Assembly: GCA_036939975.1 (NCBI GenBank)
Contig: JALLPB010001321.1
Coordinates: 1-10,626, forward strand
DNA: 10,626 nt
Direction of reading: 5' to 3'
From: Cyclostephanos tholiformis
Taxonomy: Eukaryota; Bacillariophyta; Thalassiosirophyceae; Thalassiosirales; Thalassiosiraceae
Both the position numbers and the translations under genes were made by a program. Below, piece after piece: positions 1 through 5,757 of this stretch. Under the pieces are notes generated by a model. That model ran no database searches and was not told the origin of the DNA. It saw only the letters and a list, made by a program, of their open reading frames with translations. Numbering within the stretch: position 1 is the first letter of the stretch; each line of letters opens with the position of its first letter.

Positions 1-155
1 AACTGTTCGTTTGTGTATTTGTGTATTTGTTTCCGAGCTAACAAAATCACGGCCTTAGGTACTTTCTTCTAATTAAGTACTGCATTATTATCTTCTTATC
101 ATTTTTTAACACTTTTGCTTGAACAAAACATTCCACATCAAACTCACGAAAGATC
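1..155. other. 5' flank of the DUF924-TilS gene
   Basis: AT-rich flank upstream of the ATG at 156. It has a short TTTGTGTATTTGTGTATTTG direct repeat near the left edge and A/T-rich runs at about 70-130. It presumably contains the promoter and 5' UTR of the plus-strand gene. I see no clear TATA box, and no end of an upstream gene can be assigned. Confidence 0.4.
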
Positions 156-3141
156 ATGACTGCGAGGTCACCCTACGCGCCCCTTCGACGCCAATCATCA
201 AGTCTGTCTAAAGCTAGTAATAACAGCTTCGGCGTCGGAGGAGCTGCTGGGTGCCTATCTTTTCTTTGGTTCTCCCTTCGATTCTGGAGGCGAATCTTAT
301 TAATATCACATCGCAATGTGAATGGAAAGGACGGTGACGGCGACACTGAGGACAGCAATGTGATCCGCAGGCGCCGCTCTCCAGCTATGTTTCGTTGGTT
401 AGCCGCAATTGTTGGCGGGAAACAGTCGATAATGGGTAGAATAACAATCGCTGTATTGAAAGTTACACGGGAGATATTATTTCGATTGATCGGTGCAGCC
501 AACATAATTCTTACGGGCGACCCAACACCCCTGCTCTATTGGAAAACGAATGGCTCTATTGTCGCCAGCGTCGAAGGGTCGTTGACTGAACAGATGAAAA
601 TCGCGACCGATGGTCATGGAGGTGTAAGAATGATAGACGTTGAAACAATTAAACGAGACAGACAACGAATCAACCATGTACTTATGTACTGGTTCGGACA
701 AACGTCACCGGATGGAGCACAAAAGAGTCTTTGGATGATTGCATCATCTTCAGCCGAGCTCCTCAACCGTGTGGATGCTGATATAGCTGGTAAATTTACA
801 TCGTTGATAACTCTTTTGTCCTCCACCTGCTCCACGGTGGCGGGCATTTACGATGAAAATAATACTCTATCGAGATGGACAGGAAGTGTTGAGTTATTTG
901 GGTGGCAAGGGAAAATGGCCGCCATAATTGCACTTGATCAAATGAGTCGTCACATTCATCGACATAACGAAATGCTTATTCGTGATGGAAAATTTCATGC
1001 TCACTTGGTTATCCCACAGCAAAAACAGCTAGACAGTATGGCCTACGATATCGCAAAAAGGATGCAACACGAGCACAAAACAGAATTCACCACGGGCATG
1101 ATCCCACTTCCTATGCGAATATTCGCCATTATGCCCCTTCGGCATGCATCAACTGTCTTAGATCTGAGTATTGTTCAGGAAGACGTGGAGGCGGCATCGG
1201 CATTGCATGATGAGATGGATCGGATGATTCGCCGATTCCGAAAAGCAACGAACAGGAGAATGGCAGCATTGCAAGACGAAGTTCGTCGTGAGGGCAGGCT
1301 AGGAGTATCGTGCGTCGGGGATGGGGAAGAAACAGTGACTGCTGAGGACGACCAACAAATTCTTGAATGCTCTCCATTCGAGGCAGACATGTCAAATGCT
1401 TGCGACCATATAGTTGTCAAAACAATGTGCGATTTCCTCCGCAAGTGGAACATACTTCAAATCAACAATGCACATTTCAAAATTGCAAATGAGCCATCTT
1501 CTTTTCGTCGCAGTAAAGGAATATTGTCAACTTCATCTAGACACAACAATTCGTCATCTACTGCAGTATCCACTCAAGTCCCGACTGCTATAGTATCACT
1601 TTCTGGTGGTGTTGACAGCATGGTAATCGCTTCTTCGTTGGCATATCTTCGGGACACAATAGCTAGTCGTAGTAGTACATCCCGAGACGCTATCCTCCGT
1701 ATCGTTGCCATTCATATTGACTATGCCAATCGCCCCGAGAGCGCAGCTGAGGCGATTTATGTTGAAAAGTATTGCCATAAGCTCGGTGCTGAGTTTGTGT
1801 GCCGAAAAATAGGCGAAGTAACACGGGGAGTTACTGCGCGAGATGACTACGAACGAATAGCGAGAGAAATTAGATTTGATCTGTATAGACAATGCTGTGC
1901 AGAGGCTAGTAATGGGACGAACGAACACGGAATCGGTATAATGCTGGGGCATCATCGAGGAGACCTAAGAGAAAATGTGATTTCCAATGCCCACAAAGGA
2001 TGCGGGCCGTTGGACTTATCTGGAATGACTTCAGTTTCCCGGTAAGAAAGAATTCACACCATTATTTTGTTTCCTATCTTAGTTCGTTGGTCTGATTATT
2101 AAATATCTTGCGTGGATTAGAAATGATGGCGTTTATTTATTCCGGCCGCTGCTGTCTATGGAGAAATCTCACATTTATGACTATTCACATAAGTTTGGAG
2201 TACCCTATTTCAAAGATACAACTCCACATTGGTCTACCCGAGGGAAGCTGCGCAATAGATTGCTTCCTTTATTAGATGAAATCTATGGAGAAGGGAGCTT
2301 GAATAACTTATGCTCACTTGCGGAAGAAAGTGACGCGGCTAGGGCTCTTGTCCAAGAAACCATCACAAATCCCTTCATGCAGCAGATCAAACGTTACCCT
2401 ATGGGTATCACATTTGAAACATCTCAATGGAAGGACTTTGGCTTGTTTTTTTGGAAGTTCGTACTCAGACAAGCGGTTCACAGTGCAGGGTTGGGTATGT
2501 TTAGCGATAAAAGCGTCGAAACATTCTTAGATCGCGTAAGTGCAAAAAACGTGAGAGAGGGATGGCTTCAATGTCGAAAAGATTATGCTGTATTCCTCCG
2601 GAAGGATGGACTCGTCTATGTGTTTTACCCGAGGAGCTTCCCTTTTAACAACGGACAACCAGTAGAGCCATATGACAAATCTATCAAATTTCTCGGCTAC
2701 GGTCTCGAGCACAGTATTGAAGTCGGACCATGGATAATATCGTCTGAGATCATCAATACTTCAGATGAAGTGGCTCAAAAGTTGTTGAACACAAAAGCAC
2801 TCACATGTATGGACGATTTAATGAACGGCAACCTTCAATATTATCTCAACGTCCCAATTTCAAGTGTCACAACAATGCCCGTGCCACTTGCGATGGTTGC
2901 AGGCTTTACGAAGCCAACTAGACCAGCTGCATGGAAAGGATCTGATCTTAAGATTGAGAGGACACTTCCGTTGTTCGGTGTTGATCCATCCGTTATATTC
3001 AAAACAGACATCTCTGGACCTCAAGAGCATGAAAAGAAAGTAGTGGTCAGGGTGCATCTCTATCTGGACTCACAGAAAACAAACATCAGCATGGCAACAA
3101 ATGCTCCATCCCTGACAGTGTCAACTTCAAAAAATCTGTAA
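156..3141 (+). CDS. DUF924 / TilS-like PP-loop ATPase fusion protein (tRNA(Ile)-lysidine synthase family)
   Basis: Two exons, 156-2041 and 2121-3141, join in frame to give 968 residues. Residues 1-58 lack acidic residues and are rich in Arg and Ser, which fits an organellar presequence (inference). Residues about 175-370 match DUF924: WFG (179-181), LDQ followed by SRHIHR (from 260), MPLRH (326-330), and RF then NRR (360-368). After a linker comes the PP-loop SGGVDS (483-488), then GHH..D..EN (598-607), RPLL across the splice junction, and TRGKLRNRLLPLL (about 668-680). These follow the order and spacing of TilS N-type ATPases. TilS uses ATP and lysine to make lysidine at C34 of tRNA-Ile(CAU), a bacterial and organellar tRNA. 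Two signature positions differ from bacterial TilS: the first Asp of HHxDDQ is Gly, and RNxxR is RGKLR. The real substrate may therefore differ. DUF924 has no established function that I know of. The ATG at 156 has A at -3, but an upstream exon cannot be excluded. The C-terminal 270 residues are unassigned. Confidence 0.82.
2042..2120 (+). other. Intron in the DUF924-TilS gene (79 bp)
   Basis: The donor is CG|GTAAGA at 2042 and the acceptor is GGATTAG| ending at 2120. Without splicing, the frame stops at the TAA inside the donor (2043-2045). With splicing, the split codon CG+A gives Arg and the reading continues as NDGVYLFRPLLSMEKSHIYD, restoring the RPLL segment that TilS proteins have just after the GPxxLSGM segment. 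The intron is phase 2. Confidence 0.88.
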
Positions 3142-3282
3142 GTAGGTATGATAGGTGAAAAAGTCCAGCTGCCAAGTGGTGCACTGAATTTCAATGGATT
3201 ACTGTTATAATCTATTCTCTCCACTTCTTGCGCTAACAATAACGTTAAGATTGAGATGAAGCAGGGTGCTATGTCATCCAAT
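3142..3282. other. Convergent 3' spacer between the TilS-like gene and the theta-CA gene
   Basis: Only 141 bp separate the two facing stop codons, so their 3' UTRs probably overlap. The spacer contains a pyrimidine-rich stretch followed by GCTAAC (3232-3237) and several AG dinucleotides. These could act as branch point and acceptor for an optional terminal intron whose GTAAGT donor begins at 3138. Confidence 0.45.
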
Positions 3283-4404
3283 CTAAACATATTTAGCAGC
3301 CCTGTAGGGTCTCGCAAGTGCTGGGAAGTCACTGAACACTTCTCCATAAATATCACTCTCCCCATCCTTGGTCAGCGATTTGAGCATTAGCGGCTGGAAA
3401 AAGTCTTCTCCCCCTGGAACACCCGGAGTGCTTCCATGACCACGGTTGACCACGATGCCCCCGAGGAGTGTCACCTCCGACACGCTCTTCCAGAAGTCAG
3501 GTTTCGTGGTAAAAGCGTTAACCTCGGACCTGAGCATCTCCCAGACCAAGTCGTACATTTTATTGGTGACGTAGGTGATAGAATCGTTGTTGGGATCCTG
3601 TCCCCTGAGCGCATCCAACCGAGTGCTCAATTGTTGAATGATGTACTCTTCCTGGAAGTCCTTGGTGCCAATCACCTCCTTCGCCTGCTGGGTAGTGTTG
3701 GTCGCCATGATGGCCTTGTACGCGCCGATACCCGCCCCGCACGACGTGCTAACGCTATTCTTCCCCACGCGCTCTATCTTGCCCACGGTGCCATCGGAGG
3801 AGATTCCCACGTGCGGTCCGAAGACGATGAAAATCTTCCCATCGACGGGGGCGTGGCTCGTGAATGCTCCCATGCCGGATATGCCGACGAATGGAAGTCC
3901 GCCGAGACCGCCCAAATTGAACACTCCCTCGACCCCGAGCTTGTTCTGCAAATCTCCCACGAGGCTCTCGGCGGTGTCATTGATTTCGTCGGAGCATAGG
4001 GATGATCCGAACAGGGTGTTCGTGCGGGTATATCCGCGTTCGCGCAGCGCCGCGACGACTCGCAGGGCGACGGCAGAGTTGGTCAGGGCGCCCGGGAAGA
4101 ACTTGGACAGGTTGGATTCGAAGGCGTTCGCGACGGGGGCCGCGCTCGCGGGCGAGACGAAACCGAATGCGGGGGAGAGGGATGAGACGATCGCCGCGAG
4201 GGGGGCCATGATGCGTATTTCACGGGTGGGGACGTCGACGACGACGGCGTCGTCGTGATCGTCGCCTCGGACGACCGCGGCCACGGCGGGCTTCGTGCCA
4301 GTCATACCATGGTTCTTGGTGGCGATGGATGTAGAAAATGCCGCTGATTGGGGGAGAAAGTTGACTCCCACGAGGAAGGTTAATGCTTTACCGAGACCCA
4401 ACAT
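3283..4404 (-). CDS. Theta-carbonic anhydrase / LCIB-family protein, plastid (probably thylakoid lumen)
   Basis: Single-exon gene, 373 residues. The core matches the LCIB/theta-CA (CGHR-domain) family: CSDE (137-140), FNLGGLGGLPFVG (162-174), GMGAFTSHAP (177-186), FGPHVGIS (195-202) and SCGA (221-224). C137, H184 and C222 are the likely zinc ligands. The family interconverts CO2 and bicarbonate or serves CO2 recapture in the algal carbon-concentrating mechanism. The N-terminus looks three-part. First is a signal peptide with hydrophobic core 7-19. Second is an SAAF motif (20-23) of the diatom ASAFAP type, starting a transit peptide. Third is a hydrophobic stretch 66-83 ending in ASA-A (86-89), like a Sec-type lumenal signal; no twin arginine is seen. 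A thylakoid-lumen theta-CA is known in Phaeodactylum. The ATG at 4404 is the first of the frame and has G at -3. The 5' half of the gene is markedly richer in G+C than its neighbours. It shares a divergent promoter region with NIP7. Confidence 0.9.
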   Translation of the reverse strand: MLGLGKALTFLVGVNFLPQSAAFSTSIATKNHGMTGTKPAVAAVVRGDDHDDAVVVDVPTREIRIMAPLAAIVSSLSPAFGFVSPASAAPVANAFESNLSKFFPGALTNSAVALRVVAALRERGYTRTNTLFGSSLCSDEINDTAESLVGDLQNKLGVEGVFNLGGLGGLPFVGISGMGAFTSHAPVDGKIFIVFGPHVGISSDGTVGKIERVGKNSVSTSCGAGIGAYKAIMATNTTQQAKEVIGTKDFQEEYIIQQLSTRLDALRGQDPNNDSITYVTNKMYDLVWEMLRSEVNAFTTKPDFWKSVSEVTLLGGIVVNRGHGSTPGVPGGEDFFQPLMLKSLTKDGESDIYGEVFSDFPALARPYRAAKYV

Positions 4405-4555
4405 GGCAGCTACCTCAGAGAGTCAAGGGGAACGTTTGATTGATCCGAAGAGAGGGAGAATTATTTTTTTTTATTATTGTTGTGCAAGGGCTGTGTCGTA
4501 TGTTTAGTTGAGGAAGCTATCGTCACACTTTTTTTTAATGCTGCAATCATCCTGC

Positions 4556-4669
4556 TGACGCACTCATGACGTCTCTCTTCAATGTAATTTTGCATCGTAG
4601 GACACTGTACGATACATGATAATAATAATAGCAGAGATATGGTACTACCTATGTCTCGTCTGTACGTCA
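4556..4669. promoter_or_regulatory. Cluster of three CRE-like hexamers (CO2/cAMP-responsive element type)
   Basis: The plus strand reads TGACGC at 4556-4561, TGACGT at 4567-4572 and ACGTCA at 4664-4669. These lie about 152-168 and 260-265 bp upstream of the theta-CA ATG. A weaker CGTCA half-site is at 4521-4525. In Phaeodactylum the PtCA1 carbonic anhydrase promoter is controlled by TGACGT/TGACGC elements bound by a CREB/ATF-like bZIP factor (established). A similar role here is inferred from sequence and position only. Isolated matches to the same hexamers occur elsewhere in the window, so chance is not excluded. Confidence 0.45.
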
Positions 4670-4836
4670 GCCCGAAGATACACCCTAGCGAGAGAATACA
4701 CAATACACAACATGGTAGAGCGAGAGAGCCAATCAAACTATTTCACTCCCCCCAAAAAGAGTTGAATCGACTCAACACATGTGGAGGTTTGTCTATTAAA
4801 TCCGGACTCACTTCGCTTCGCCTGTAGAGGGTTCAC

Positions 4837-4842
4837 CACGTG
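4837..4842. promoter_or_regulatory. CACGTG (G-box/E-box) palindrome upstream of NIP7
   Basis: A perfect CACGTG palindrome about 67 bp upstream of the NIP7 ATG. This is the classic core recognised by bHLH and bZIP factors. One further copy of the hexamer sits inside the COG4 coding sequence at about 8428, so this one is only suggestive. Confidence 0.3.
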
Positions 4843-4908
4843 CGTCTTAATTCGGGATTATTAATATACACCTTTTTGGCTATACAGGATATCGCGACGA
4901 CAACAAGA

Positions 4909-5679
4909 ATGAGGCCGCTGACAGAAGAAGAAACGAAAACACTCTTTCAAAAACTGGCCGAATACATGGGAAAGTCGGTTGAGCGGCTTATCAACAGAAG
5001 CGACGAGCGTCATTGTTTTCGTTTGATCAAGGTGAGGGATCGGCGCAGTCTCCCTAAACATCGTGGACGATAGGAATGAAGAATGCAATTGTGCCTTCTT
5101 ACTCACACACACCTCTCGCGTGATACAATCGACTCACCAACCATAGGATCGAGTATACTATGTTTCCGAATCAGTAATGAAAGCATCTACATCTATCAAC
5201 AAAGACAATTTACTGCATTGCGGAACGTGTCTGGGTAAATTTACAAAGAGTGGAAAGTTTCGACTGCATATTACAGCGTTGGATTATCTGGCGCAGTATT
5301 CGAAGGTGAGCTGCCTTATATGATCGATGACGTACCCTTTGATTTTTCCTTGTTTATTCAATCAAAAGCCATCGATCGAGTCTTAATTCGTACGATTCGA
5401 TCGATATTGAAACAGTACAAGGTATGGCTCAAACAGTCGGCTGAGATGTCATTTTTGTACGGAAATAATGTGATGAAATCGGGACTCGCAAGAATTACCG
5501 AAGATACTCCTCAATATGCCGGTGTAGTTGTATACAATCTTGCCGATATACCGTTAGGATTCGGCGTGGCGGCACAAACAACAGATGCATGTAAAGAGCT
5601 GGCTCCGACGGCAAATGTTGTTTTGCATCAGGCGGACGTTGGCGAGTTTTTGAGAGGCCTAGAAGACGACATGTTTTAA
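4909..5679 (+). CDS. NIP7: 60S ribosome biogenesis factor NIP7 (PUA-domain protein)
   Basis: Three exons, 4909-5031, 5147-5305 and 5416-5679, give 181 residues; human NIP7 has 180. The start MRPLTEEET, the segment DRVYYVSE at the start of exon 2, [16 protein letters not shown], and the PUA segments [15 protein letters not shown] and [10 protein letters not shown] are near-identical to the eukaryotic family, and the protein ends in the family's HQADVGE-type tail. NIP7 is a nucleolar factor needed for 27S pre-rRNA processing and 60S subunit assembly; its C-terminal PUA domain binds RNA. The first ATG in the frame is 4909, with A at -3. The open frame upstream to 4840 has no ATG. Both introns are phase 0, and the second falls at the border between the N-terminal domain and the PUA domain. 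It is convergent with COG4, with 78 bp between stops. Confidence 0.96.
5032..5146 (+). other. NIP7 intron 1 (115 bp, phase 0)
   Basis: The donor is AAG|GTGAGG at 5032 and the acceptor is CAACCATAG| ending at 5146. Splicing joins FRLIK to DRVYYVSE, exactly as in NIP7 proteins of other eukaryotes. Unspliced, the frame stops at 5071-5073. Confidence 0.93.
5306..5415 (+). other. NIP7 intron 2 (110 bp, phase 0)
   Basis: The donor is AAG|GTGAGC at 5306 and the acceptor is GAAACAG| ending at 5415. Splicing joins DYLAQYSK to [10 protein letters not shown], continuous with the NIP7 family. The intron itself is open in the frame of exon 3, which makes an artefactual longer reading from 5320. Confidence 0.93.
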
Positions 5680-5757
5680 TTGTACGTGGCTGCGGACCAA
5701 AATGTCGATAAGGCGAAAGATCGGATGCACTTATAGGACACACCTAGTAGAATTTGT

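Larger units (their letters stand above)
4405..4908. promoter_or_regulatory. Divergent promoter region between the theta-CA gene and NIP7
   Basis: A 504-bp spacer between two start codons pointing outwards, so it must carry both promoters. On the theta-CA side there is a T-rich run at 4462-4476, which reads as an A-rich, TATA-like tract on the minus strand about 60-75 bp before that ATG, and three CRE-like hexamers at 4556-4669. On the NIP7 side there is a CACGTG palindrome at 4837-4842 and an AT-rich TTAATATAC at about 4860-4868, some 45 bp before the NIP7 ATG. I see no RNA gene. A minus-strand 91-codon open frame in the spacer has no recognisable features. Confidence 0.6.

Noticed and set aside
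3436..4258. Long plus-strand open frames (187 and 206 codons) antisense to the theta-CA gene
   Set aside because: They arise from the G+C-rich codon use of the real minus-strand gene. The peptides show no family signature.
4461..4736. Minus-strand 91-codon frame with a hydrophobic N-terminus in the divergent spacer
   Set aside because: It lies in the shared promoter region, ends in a Lys run from a poly-T tract, and has no recognisable domain.
4840..4908. N-terminal extension of NIP7 by 23 residues starting at 4840
   Set aside because: It begins with GTG and has no upstream ATG. The ATG at 4909 gives exactly the conserved NIP7 N-terminus.
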